Part shown: one piece after another, positions 38,553 to 47,740 of the stretch | Numbering within the stretch: position 1 is the first letter of the stretch | How the letters are laid out: each line of letters starts with the position of its first letter | NCBI GenBank assembly: GCA_963837735.1 | Contig: CAWIOM010000017.1 | Span: 163,104 to 227,103, forward strand | DNA: 64,000 nucleotides | Direction: 5' to 3' | From: VRUE01 sp963837735 | GTDB taxonomy: Bacteria > Actinomycetota > Thermoleophilia > Solirubrobacterales > 70-9 | Position numbers and translations under genes: made by a program | The notes under the pieces: model-generated | What the model was told of the DNA's origin: nothing | The model's database searches: none | Seen by the model: only the letters and a program-made list of their open reading frames with translations

Positions 38553-38729
38553 ATGCCCTTCGTCCACATCGACTGGTTCGAGGGTCGCAGCGACGAGCAG
38601 AAGCTGGAGATCGCGAAGCGGATCGAAGCGGCGCTGGTCGAGGTCGCGGGAATCCCCCCCGAGCACTGCTGGGTGAAGTTCTCGGACTCGAAGAAGACCG
38701 ACCTGCTGATCGGCCCGCTCGAGGACTGA
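38553..38729 (+). CDS. 4-oxalocrotonate tautomerase-family protein
   Basis: A 58-residue protein beginning MPFVHIDWFEGRSDEQKLEI. Pro2 becomes the N-terminal catalytic base after removal of Met, the hallmark of this superfamily, and the EGRSxEQK helix start and length of about 60 fit a hexameric 4-OT subunit. Family members isomerise enol/keto acids in aromatic degradation, but many orphan copies have unknown substrates; Arg11 of the classic enzyme corresponds to Arg12 here. It is too short to be certain of specificity. It lies directly behind thioredoxin. Confidence 0.85.
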   Translation: MPFVHIDWFEGRSDEQKLEIAKRIEAALVEVAGIPPEHCWVKFSDSKKTDLLIGPLED

Positions 38730-38801
38730 GCGGGCGGGCCGCCGGCTCGGGATCGGCGGATCCCGGCTCGCATTCTGCCTTCAGCGGAGTAGCCTGACCG
38801 T

Positions 38802-39624
38802 ATGGGCGAGTTCGGCTACGACGGCCACCGGATCAGGTTCGACAGCTACGGCGAAGGCGACCGGGTCGTGATCCTCGCCCACGGGCTGCTGATGAACCGC
38901 GGCATGCACTCGCGACTCGGGCAGGGCGCTGGCCGCACGCGGCCAGCGGGCGATCTGCGTCGACCTGCTCGGGCACGGCCGGTCCGACCGCCCGGAGGAC
39001 CTGCGCCTCTACTCGATGCCGCGCTTCTCGCGCCAGGTCTCGAAACTGATCGACCACCTCGGAATCGAGTCCGCGGTCGTCGGCGGCACCTCGCTGGGCG
39101 CCAACGTCGCGCTCGAGCTGGCGACCCGGGAGCCGGCGAAGGTACGCGGACTGATGATCGAGATGCCGGTGCTCGACAACGCCCTGACCGGCGTCGCCGG
39201 GTTCTTCACCCCGATCATGCTCGGGCTTCGCTTCGGGCGGCCGGCCTTCGAGCTCGCCTCGCGGGTCACCTCTGTCCTGCCCCGCACCAATTACCTGATC
39301 GACATGGGCCTCGACCTGATCCGGCAGCGGCCGGGACCGTCGCTGGCGGTGCTCGAGGGCCTTCTGCTCGGTGAGACCGCGCCCCATCGCGAGGAGCGGC
39401 GGAGGATCTCCCAGCCGACGCTGATCGTCGGCCACACGCGCGACCCGGTCCATCCCTTCAGCGACTCGGGAATGCTGGCCGAAGAGCTCGAGAACGCCGA
39501 GCTGATCGAAGCCAACTCGATCCTCGAGTGGCGGGTGACCCCGGGCCGGCTCGACGACGAGCTCGCGATGTTCCTCGATCGGGTCTGGGCGGGAGAGCCC
39601 GAGCTCGATTCGACGCTCGCCTAG
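38802..39624 (+). CDS. Alpha/beta-hydrolase-fold protein (frame-broken near start)
   Basis: About 273 codons. The oxyanion region is VVILAHGLLMNR, then AICVDLLGHGRSDRP, the nucleophile elbow GGTSLGANVALELA (Ser in GxSxG), and an acid in LIVGHTRDPVHPFSDSG. Where the catalytic His normally stands near the C-terminus, the sequence is EANSILEWRVTPGRLDDELA with no His. Either an unusual residue takes its place or the protein is not a hydrolase. One frame change near 38920 separates the first 40 codons. Substrate not predictable. It ends 11 bases from the convergent acyltransferase gene. Confidence 0.82.
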
Positions 39625-39634
39625 CTCCAGCGAC

Positions 39635-41691
39635 TCAGGCCAGGCCGGCTTTTCTCAGGTCGCGTTCTATGCGGGGGGCGAGGGTGCGGGCGAAGGTCGC
39701 GCTGAGGTGGCTCTTGTCGCGGTAGACGAGGGCGTTGCCGATCACCGCTCGGCAGAGGCGGTCGGGGCAGATCTCGGGGTTGACGTCGATCAGGTGGGTT
39801 TCGGGTGCCGCCCGCGCGGCGCGGGCGTCGTATTCCCTGCTCCTGTCGCGGACGCGGGCGAAGGCGCAGGACTCGAGGTTCTGGAGGTCTTCGGAGACGC
39901 AGTCCGGAATGTCGCTGGCCGAGGCCGGGGTGTCCCTGATCACGACCGTCCGCAGGCCGGCGCGGTGGATCCGCGTCAGGCTGGCGATGTAGCCCGCTTC
40001 CATCGCCGCGGCGCCGGCGCCGCCGCTCAGTTCTTCGCCGCCGTCGCCGTAGGGGACGTAGGCGGTGTCGCCGCTCATCACGACGATCGCCGAGCTCGGG
40101 TCCCCCTCTTCGATCCGCTGCAGAGAATCCTCCCGCCAGGTGTCGCACTGCGAGTACTCGCGATCGGCCACCATGCTGCGGATCCGCACTTCGGCGGGGG
40201 TGCATTCGGCCTTGGTCAGGGTGATCAGGCGCCAGTGTCGTGTCCTCGCCAGCTCTTCGAGCGGCGGGAAGTACTGCATCGCGTGGGAGTCGCCGAAGAG
40301 GATCAACGTGCGGTTGGCGTCGGGGTCGCCGTAGAGGCATTTGTTCGAGTTGGTGCCCTGATGCCGACGAGGCAGCCGTCGTAGTAGGCGCGAGAGCGGT
40401 CCGCCCTGGCCCGCAGCGGGCTGGGCCGGACGGCGTCGGCATGCTGCTGGGGAAACGGCTGCTGGGAGAGCGCCGCTGCGCCGCGCACGTCGGCAAGCGG
40501 CGCCGGACCCAGGGTCGGCTGCCGTCCCTGAGCGCAAATCCTGCGCAGACGCCGATCGCCATGCAGGCGAAGCCGATCGCGAGGGCGCGGTTTGGGCGGC
40601 GGGCCAGCACCCTGGAGAGGCGCACCGGGTCCTCGATCAGGTGGTGGGTCGCGACGGTGGGGAGCAGGAAGCGGCGACGACGGCGAGGCCGGCGGCGACC
40701 GAGAGGGGCCCCCAGACGGCGGCGGCGAAGATCAGCGCCGGCCAGTGCCAGAGGTACCAGGAGTAGGAGATGCGGCCGACGTAGCGGACCGGGGCCAGCG
40801 AGAGCAGGCCCGCGGGGGCGCCGCGCGCCTGGCCGTAGAACGAGGCGCCGCCGAGGATCAGGGCGGCGGCGCCGAAAGGTGGGCAGCAGGGCGGCGGTGC
40901 CGGGGAACGGCGTGCTCGCATCGAAGGCGACGGCGGCGGCGATGATCGCCGCCAGGCCCGCCCAGCCGAGCGCAGCCGCGGCGAGCCGGCGGATGCGCAG
41001 TGTCCCGAGCAGCGCCAGGGCGGCCCCCAGGCCGAGCTCCCAGGCGCGGCCGAAGGTCGAGAAGTAGGCGGCGGCGGGCTGCTCGCCGGTGAGCTGCACC
41101 CCGAGCGCAAAGGAGCCGACGAGGACGATCGCCAGCGTCACCCAGAGCGCCGGGCGGACCGAGGCGCCGCGGCGGCGCCAGAGCCAGGTGACGGCGAGCA
41201 GCAGGGTCGGCCAGACGAGGTAGAACTGCTCCTCGATTGCCAGCGACCAGAGGTGGAGGACCGGGCTCGGTTCGACGTCCTGGGCGAAGTAGTCGACCGA
41301 CTGGGCCGCGAAGTGCCAGTTGGCCGTGTAGAGGGCGGAGCTGACGACGTCGCCCGAGACTTCGACCGCGCGCACGGGCGAGAGGAGCAGCAGCGAGAGG
41401 ATCCCGACGGCGGCCAGGAGGACCGCCGAGAGCGGCAGCAGCCGCCTCGCACGGCGCGCGTAGAAGCGGCGCAGGGAGACGCCGCCGGTACGGTCGACCT
41501 CGCCGAGCAGCAGCCGGGTGATGAGGAAGCCGGAGATGACGAAGAAGACGTCGACGCCGACGTAGCCGCCGGCGAAGAACGGGAGCCCGGCGTGGCAGAG
41601 CAGGACGGCGACGATCGGCGACGGCGCGCAGGCCCTCGATGTCCGGTCGAAAGCCGCTCGTCGGTCTGCTCGTTGGACTGGGCTCTGGCAT
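39635..41691 (-). CDS. Membrane O-acyltransferase (AT3) with C-terminal SGNH domain (frame-broken)
   Basis: About 685 codons of the OatA-like class. The N-terminal acyltransferase-3 domain has FRPDIEGLRAVA, HAGLPFFAGGYVGVDVFFVI then SGFLITRLL, the RRFYARRARRLLP loop, HLWSLAIEEQFYLVWPTLLL and about ten membrane spans, ending with ISYSWYLWHWPALIFAAAV and HLIEDPVR. The extracytoplasmic SGNH domain has ILFGDSHAMQYFPPLEEL (catalytic Ser), a VVMSGDTAYVPYGDG block and DKSHLSATFA (catalytic Asp/His). Such enzymes acetylate cell-wall or surface polysaccharides. Frames change near 41640, 40870, 40660 and between 40540 and 40350. ATG at 41691 is assigned from MPEPSPTSRPTSG leading into the conserved start. 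Confidence 0.88.
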
Positions 41692-41723
41692 CTGATGGCG
41701 GTGAGCACCTCGGAGCGGAGAGC

Positions 41724-42460
41724 TTAGTAGCGGGGAGCGCCGGCGATACGAGCGAGCCAGGCGAGGGCGCGGCTGAGCAACTCCGGCCTGGTGCGCTCGG
41801 TGTGGTGCCCTCCTTGGACTACCCACAGATGCACGCGCTTGAACTTGACAGCGTACTTCCTGCTCATGCCCAGGGGGACGATCCGGTCGCCGCGGCCGTG
41901 CACGATCAGCAGCGGGCGAAGCGCGTGGCGGCGCAGCGGCGAGAGCCTGAAGCGGTCCGCCGTGGTGGCGCCGATCCGTTCGTAGTAGTCGGGGCCGTAG
42001 GCGGTGAGCGGCCAGCGCCAGCCGACCAGGTCGGACGATGGGTGCCTTCGCCGCGGCGGCCTCGACCTTGCCGTCGCCAGCGAGCAGCGCGGCCAGCGTC
42101 CCGCCGGCGGAGCTCCCGTACGCGTAGACGCGACCCGGGAAGCGGTCGTTCAGCTTCGCTCGCCTCGCGCGGGCGGCGGCGACGGCGCCGCGCAGGTCGC
42201 CGAGCGGGTAGGCGAGGTACTCGGGGACGAAGCCCGGCGGCGACGGCCCGGGGTCGGGTGAGCGATTCGAAGAACGGGTCGCCGAAGAGGAAGGAGCCGC
42301 CGTGGATGAGCAGCAGGTGCGGGGCGAGCGAGTGCCCTGTGCCGAGGTGCGGCGGGGAGGAAGCGGAGGATGGCGCCGGGCCGGCAGGGTGAGGCAGGCG
42401 AGCAGTAGCGCAGCGCACGGCGCCAGGCCGCGCCGGGTTATCGCGCGAAGGGGGATACCG
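41724..42460 (-). CDS. Secreted alpha/beta-hydrolase (esterase/lipase-like), frame-broken
   Basis: About 245 codons. The export signal is RGLAPCAALLLACLTLPA. Then come LLLIHGGSFLFGDPFFES (HGG oxyanion motif of the hormone-sensitive-lipase type), EYLAYPLGDLRGAVAAAR, the nucleophile RVYAYGSSAGGTLAALLAG, the acid in LLIVHGRGDRIVPLGMSRK and the His in HLWVVQGGHHTERTRPELLS. So a complete triad can be read. Frames change near 42250, 42035 and others. No standard start codon is in frame at the expected place just after the IleRS stop (42461), so the 5' end is approximate. Likely an extracytoplasmic esterase; substrate unknown. Confidence 0.72.
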
Positions 42461-45400
42461 CTACAACCCGGCCCGGGCGACGCCGATGTGGAGCTCGCGG
42501 CCGTCGATCGTCGCCGATCGCCGGCGCCGTCGCCGTCCGTAGGCGACGGAGGTGGCGAGGACCTCGCCGGCCAGGTAGGCCTCGTGCTCGCGGGCGGCCG
42601 TCGATCAGCTCGGCGTCGCCGCCGAGGCGCGAGCTCGATCCGGTCGGTGATCTCGAGGCCGGCGTCTTTGCGGGCGTTCTGGACGGCGTGGACGATCTCG
42701 CGGGCGAGGCCCTCGCGGAGCAGCTCGTCGTCGAGCTCGAGCTGGAGCGCGACGGCGTGCCCGGATTCGGCCTCGACCTCGTAGCCCTCGAGCGGCTGCA
42801 GGGCCAGGGTCAGCTCGTCGGGGCCGAGGGTGTGCTCGTCGCCGTCGACGTTGATGCCGACCTCGCCGCCGTCGCCGAGGACCGCGGCGACGTGGACGGG
42901 GTCGAGCGCCTCGACCGCGGCGGCAACCTGCGGCATGCGCTTGCCGAATCGCGGGCCGAGCGCCGCGGTAGTTGGGCTTGACCGCGTAGCTGACGAGGTC
43001 GGCCTCGTCGCTGACGAAGTCGAGCTCCTTGACGTTGAGCTCGGCGGTGACGAGGGCGGCGCGGGATTCGATCGCGGCGCGCTCCTCGTCGTTGGCGACG
43101 ATCACCGCCCGGCGCAGGGGCTGGCGCACCTTGGCCTTGGCCTGGGCGCGGGCGGCGCGGCCGAGCTCGACCGTCTGGCGGACCGCCGCCATCGCCGCCT
43201 CGAGGCCGGGGTCGGCGAGCGCCTCCTCGACGCTCGGGGAAGTCGCGCAGGTGGACCGAGTCGGGAAGCCCGCCGAGCTCCTCCCCCTCGCCGCCGGCCA
43301 GGTTGAGGTGGATCTCGTCGGCGAGGAAGGGCGTGAAGGGCGCGAGCATCGCCGCCGTCTCCAGCAGGCAGTGGCGCAGGGTCGCGAAGGCGGCACGATC
43401 GCCGTCCCAGAAGCGGCGGCGGGAGAGCCGCACGTACCAGTTGGAGAGCTCCTCGACGAACTCGGCGATCGCCTGGCCGGCGGCGGTGCAGTCGAAGTCG
43501 TCCATCCGCTCGCGGACCGTCGCGATCGTCGCCTGCAGACGGGACAACGCCCAGCTGTCCAAGTCATTGAGGTCGTATTTGTTGCCGCTATCCGGCAACA
43601 AATACGACCTCGGGGCGGCGGCGGGGGAGCGAAGTCGGCGGGGCCGAGGCCCTCGGCGTTCGCGTAGAGGACCCAGAAGGAGTAGGTGTTCCAGAGGGTG
43701 AGCAGGAACTGGCGGACCGACTCGCCGACCGTGTCGACCGAGAAGCGGTAGCCGGACCAGGGCTGCTGGGCGGTCAGGTAGTACCAGCGGAAGGCGTCGG
43801 CGCCGTGCGTGGCGAGCACGTCCCAGGGCTCGACCACGTTGCCTTTGCTCTTCGACATCTTCTGGCCCTCGGGGTCGAGGATCAGGCCGAGGCAGACGCA
43901 GTTGCGGTAGCTCGAGGTGTCGAAGAGCAGGGTCGACTCGGCGAGCAGGGTGTAGAACCAGCCGCGGGTCTGGTCGATCGCCTCGCAGATGTAGTCGGCC
44001 GGGAAGCGCTCCTCGAACAGCTCCTCGTTCTCGAACGGGTAGTGGAACTGCGCGAAGGGCATCGCGCCGCTGTCGTACCAGGTGTCGATCACCGACTCGA
44101 CCCGGCGCATCTCGCCGCCGCACTTCTCGCAGTCGAGCGACCACCTCGTCTATATAAGGGCGGTGCAGGTCCTCGGGGACCTCGCCGCGGGCGCGCTCGC
44201 GCAGCTCGGCGACCGAGCCGGCGCAGAAGCGGCCCGTCGCAGCCCTCCCCCGTGCACTCCCAGATCGGCAGCGGCGTGCCCCAGTAGCGGTCGCGGGAGA
44301 GCGCCCAGTCGACGTTGTTCTCGAGCCATTTGCCGAAGCGGCCGTGCTTGATGTGCTCGGGGTGCCAGCCGATCTCCTCGTTGTTGGCGAGCAGCTGCTC
44401 GCGGGCCTCGGAGGTGCGCACGTACCAGCTCGACTTGGCGTAGTAGAGGAGCGGCGTCCCGCAGCGCCAGCAGTGCGGGATAGGAGTGCTCGTAGACCTG
44501 CTCGCGGAAGAGCAGGCCGCGCTCGTCGAGGTCGGCGATCAGCGCGGCGGTGACCTCGGGGTCCTTGACGAACTCGCCCTCGAAGCCGGTGACGCGGCGG
44601 TCGAAGGTGCCGTCGAGGCCGACCGGGTTGTAGAGGCTGCCGTGGTCGGTCGGGTCGAAGATGCCGTTCTCGGCGGCGACCGCGTAGTCGTCCTCGCCGA
44701 AGGCGGGCGCGATGTGGACGAGGCCGGTGCCGTCCTCGGTGGTGACGAACTCGCCGGCGAGAACCGGGAAGCCGCCGGGCTCCTGATCGTTGAGAGCGAA
44801 GACCGGACCCGCGTAGCGGCGACCGACCAGGTCGGCGCCGAGCATGCGATCGACGATCTCGACCCCCTCGCCGAGCACCTTCTCGACCAGCGGCTCGGCG
44901 AGGATGAGGATCTCGTCGCCGACCTTCGCCTTGACGTAGGTGACCCCGGGGGCGACCGCGACCGCCCGGTTGCCGGGCAGGGTCCAGGGCGTCGTCGTCC
45001 AGACCAGCAGCGACTCTCCCGTCCGCTCGCCGTCCTCGCCGAGCAGCGGGAAGCGCACGTATATGGAGGGGTCCTCGACGTCCTGGTAGCCGAGCGCGAC
45101 CTCGTGCGAGGAGAGGGCGGTGCCGCAGCGCGGGCAGTAGGGGACGACCTTGTGGCCCTCGTAGAGGCGCTCCTTGTCCCAGAGCTGCCGCAGCGACCAC
45201 CAGACCGACTCGATGTAGTCGTCGTCGAGGGTGACGTAGGGGTCGTCGAGGTCGATCCAGAAGCCGATCCGCTCGGTCAGCCGGTTCCACTCCTCGACGT
45301 ACTCGAAGACCGACCTGCGGCACTCTGCGTTGAACCTGTCGATGCCGTACTCCTCGATCTCCTGCTTGGAGGAGATGCCGAGCTCTTTTTCGACCTCGAT

Positions 45401-45685
45401 CTCGACCGGCAGGCCGTGGCAGTCCCAGCCCGCCTTGCGGGGCACCCGGTAGCCGCGCATCGTCCGGTAGCGCGGGTAGACGTCCTTGAAGACGCGGGAG
45501 AGGACGTGGTGGGAGCCGGGGCGGCCGTTGGCGGTCGGCGGGCCCTCGTAGAAGCTCCAGACCTCGGCGCCCTCGCGGTTGGCGAGCGAGCGGGCGAAGA
45601 CGTCGCGCTCGCGCCAGCGCTCGAGAACGCGCTCCTCGAGCTCGGGGAAGGACTGCCTGGTGTCTACGGGGCGAAAGCCGGGCAT
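42461..45685 (-). CDS. ileS: Isoleucyl-tRNA synthetase with GSHH signature (frame-broken)
   Basis: About 1,074 codons. SFYEGPPTANGRPGSHHVLS holds the class I signature, here Gly57-Ser-His-His60 instead of the usual HxGH. RAGWDCHGLPVEIEVEK-like text (KAGWDCHGLPVEIEVEKELG), the editing-domain motif LLVWTTTPWTLPGNRAVAVA, GTGLVHIAPAFGEDDY, GWFYTLLAESTLLFDTSSYR and the KMSKSKGNVVEPWDVLATHG loop all identify IleRS. The C-terminal part is the anticodon-binding and tail region. It resembles the eukaryote-like IleRS2 class, some of which resist mupirocin. Frames change near 44475, 44235, 44145, 43625, 43240, 42960, 42625, 42595 and 42515. A palindrome-encoded insert (SYLLPDSGNKYDL) lies before WALSRLQATI. 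Confidence 0.93.
43569..43611. repeat. Perfect 19-bp palindrome inserted in frame in ileS
   Basis: GAGGTCGTATTTGTTGCCG (43569-43587), a 5-base loop, and its exact inverse (43593-43611). It is markedly AT-richer than the surrounding gene and encodes SYLLPDSGNKYDL in a linker between catalytic core and anticodon-binding domain. It behaves like a small in-frame palindromic element. Confidence 0.85.
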
Positions 45686-45730
45686 GGGGCGTGAGCAGGC
45701 GATTCTAGGAGCGCGGAGCTTCCGAGCGAG

Positions 45731-46174
45731 TCACCAGACGAGCACGAAGTCGTCCGCGTCCTCCGGATTCACGTAGACCGGGAGGACGAGGCCGGCCTCC
45801 ATCCGCCGCGCCGCGAAGACGGGCATGACCTCGCGGCGGCTCGCCCGGCGGGTCCCCTGGCCGGGGAGGTCGAGCTCGAGCTTCAGCTTCATCAACGGCA
45901 TCCCGTTGACTTCGGCGTGGCTGCCGGCGTCGAGGACGGTGGCGCGGCCCCTGATCCCGTTCTGGAAGACCCAGTCCTGGTGGGCGCCCTTCTTTTTCGT
46001 GTGGCGCGCGTAGAGGAGCAGGCCGAGGGCGACGAGGACCCAGATCGCGCCGGTCAGCCCGACGATCCCCGCCACCTGCGCGGAGGCACCGAACAGGGTC
46101 GGGACGACGGCCAGCGCGAGGCCGGCGAGCAGGAAGAAGCCGATCACGCCGATGCCGACCCGGTTCAGCTGCAC
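45731..46174 (-). CDS. Small membrane protein, unknown function
   Basis: Intact 147-residue protein with two predicted membrane helices (IGVIGFFLLAGLALAVVPTL; VAGIVGLTGAIWVLVALGLL) followed by a cytoplasmic or extracytoplasmic beta-rich domain (GIRGRATVLDAGSHAEVNGM; ARRMEAGLVLPVYVNPEDAD). The layout resembles DUF3592-like proteins, which have a membrane anchor and a ratio-sensing-like beta domain, but I could not confirm membership. It precedes ileS by 45 bp in the same direction and may share its transcript. Confidence 0.75.
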   Translation of the reverse strand: MQLNRVGIGVIGFFLLAGLALAVVPTLFGASAQVAGIVGLTGAIWVLVALGLLLYARHTKKKGAHQDWVFQNGIRGRATVLDAGSHAEVNGMPLMKLKLELDLPGQGTRRASRREVMPVFAARRMEAGLVLPVYVNPEDADDFVLVW

Positions 46175-46198
46175 GGGGCGCTCCCCATCGTCGCCGCC

Positions 46199-46793
46199 CT
46201 ACTCCTCACACTCGCGCTTGATCCGCTCGGCGACGTGCGCGGTCGCGTCGCAGAGGGCGGCGAGGCCCGCCGGGTCGGGGTCGTCCTCCTCGACGCTGCC
46301 GAGCAGCGCCCCGTAGGCGAGCTCGAAGGAGAAGTCGGCGGGCGGCATCGCTCGCCAGCCAGTCGACCAGGGCCGGGGAGAAGAGCTGGCGCAGCCAGTT
46401 CGGGTCCTGGAAGGGGCTGGTGCTGATCGTGTAGCGCTCGTTCAGCTTCGTGCTCTCGGTCCAGAGCTTCGAGTGGCGGGCTTCGAAGCCGTAGAACTCG
46501 TCGTCGCGGGTGCTGCGACCCCTGCGGACGCAGAAGAGGCGAGGCACGAACTCGGTCGAGCCGGGGACCTGGGCGAGGGCGACGTTGAAGCGGAAGGTCT
46601 TGTTGCGCTTGTAGGAGAGCCGGCCGGCGACGCCCTCCATGTTGCCGGAGAGCCGGCCGCTGACGGCGGGCTCGATCTGGCAGTGCCCGGACTCGACCAA
46701 CAGCGGGGTGAGCGGGCCGGCGACGACGCTGCCCGGCTGCTGCAGGCCGCGCTCGGCGGCGAGCGCGGAGTAGGCGGTGTCGACGTCGGCCAT
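46199..46793 (-). CDS. Uncharacterised protein (one frame change)
   Basis: About 198 codons. The start is taken at MADVDTAYSALAAERGLQQP (ATG 46793); an in-frame TTG/GTG at 46811 is less likely. Readable segments are SGNMEGVAGRLSYKRNKTFR, VPRLFCVRRGRSTRDDEFYG, and, after a frame change near 46345, PDFSFELAYGALLGSVEEDD and a final AERIKRECEE at stop 46199. No motif or family was recognised; it is predicted soluble with mixed alpha/beta content. It sits 24 bp upstream of the small membrane protein gene and is divergent from the SDR array. Confidence 0.62.
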
Positions 46794-46869
46794 GGTGCCA
46801 GCCTTCCACAACGAGTCCTCAACCTGCCTCCCCTGCGCCCCGCGCGGCGGCCGTTTAGGCTGCCGACCG

Positions 46870-47736
46870 ATGCCCGCCTACAGCCTGCACGGGAAAGTGG
46901 CGCTGGTGACCGGCGCCGCCCGCGGGATCGGGTTCGCGACAGCGAGCCACATCCACATGCGCGGCGGCTCGGTCGCGGTCCTCGACCTCGACCGGGAGCA
47001 GGCGCGCGAGGCGGCCGAGCGGATCGGCGAGCGGGCGATCGGGATCGGCGCCGACGTCACCGACCACGGGGCGATGATGGCCGCCGTCGCCGAGACGGTC
47101 GAGCGCTTCGGCGGCCTCGACGTCGCGGTCGCCAACGCCGGGATCGCCCAGTCGCAGATCGCCACGGTGCGCGGGATCGGGACCGAGGAGTGGGAGCGCG
47201 TCTTCGAGGTCGACATGCTCGGCGTCTGGCGCACGGTGCGCGCGGTGCTGCCGCAGATCGTCGAGCGCAAGGGCCACATCGTCGTCACCGGCTCCGTCTA
47301 CTCCTTCTTCAACGGGATCTTCAACAGCCCCTACGCGGTCGCCAAGGCGGGCGTCGAGAGCCTCGGGCGCAGCCTGCGGGCCGAGCTGGCGCCGCTGGGG
47401 GCGAGCGCCGGCGTCGCCTACTGGGGCTGGGTCGACACGCGCATGGTCCAGGACGGCATGTCCCGCCCCCACTCCGACCGGATCCAGGAGGGCACGCCGG
47501 AGTGGCTGCTGAAGCGGATCACGCCCGACGAAGCCGGCGCCGCCACCGTGCGCGGCATCGAAGAACGGGCGCCGCGGACCTTCGCCCCGAAGTGGTGGCG
47601 CTACGTCTCGGCGCTGCGCGGCATCCTCAACCCGCTCCTCGACCGCCGCATCGAGAGGGACCCGAAACTGCTCGAGACGGTGCTCGCGGTCGAAGCCGAA
47701 GCCGCCGAGCAGGGCACGGCGGCGGCGTCGCGCTAG
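46870..47736 (+). CDS. Short-chain dehydrogenase/reductase (SDR), single module
   Basis: Intact 288-residue classical SDR. The cofactor site is VALVTGAARGIGFATAS at about 10-26 with an acidic residue after beta-2 (VAVLDLDREQA), suggesting NAD(H) preference. VANAGIAQ is the NNAG-type motif, and the catalytic Ser-Tyr-Lys is VTGSVYS ... NSPYAVAKAGV. A C-terminal extension of about 50 residues (RTFAPKWWRYVSALRGILNP) is shared with the two modules of the next gene. Substrate unknown; the extended hydrophobic C-terminus suggests a lipid-like substrate or membrane contact. The next gene's GTG is four bases after its stop. Confidence 0.9.
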   Translation: MPAYSLHGKVALVTGAARGIGFATASHIHMRGGSVAVLDLDREQAREAAERIGERAIGIGADVTDHGAMMAAVAETVERFGGLDVAVANAGIAQSQIATVRGIGTEEWERVFEVDMLGVWRTVRAVLPQIVERKGHIVVTGSVYSFFNGIFNSPYAVAKAGVESLGRSLRAELAPLGASAGVAYWGWVDTRMVQDGMSRPHSDRIQEGTPEWLLKRITPDEAGAATVRGIEERAPRTFAPKWWRYVSALRGILNPLLDRRIERDPKLLETVLAVEAEAAEQGTAAASR

Positions 47737-47740
47737 GTCC

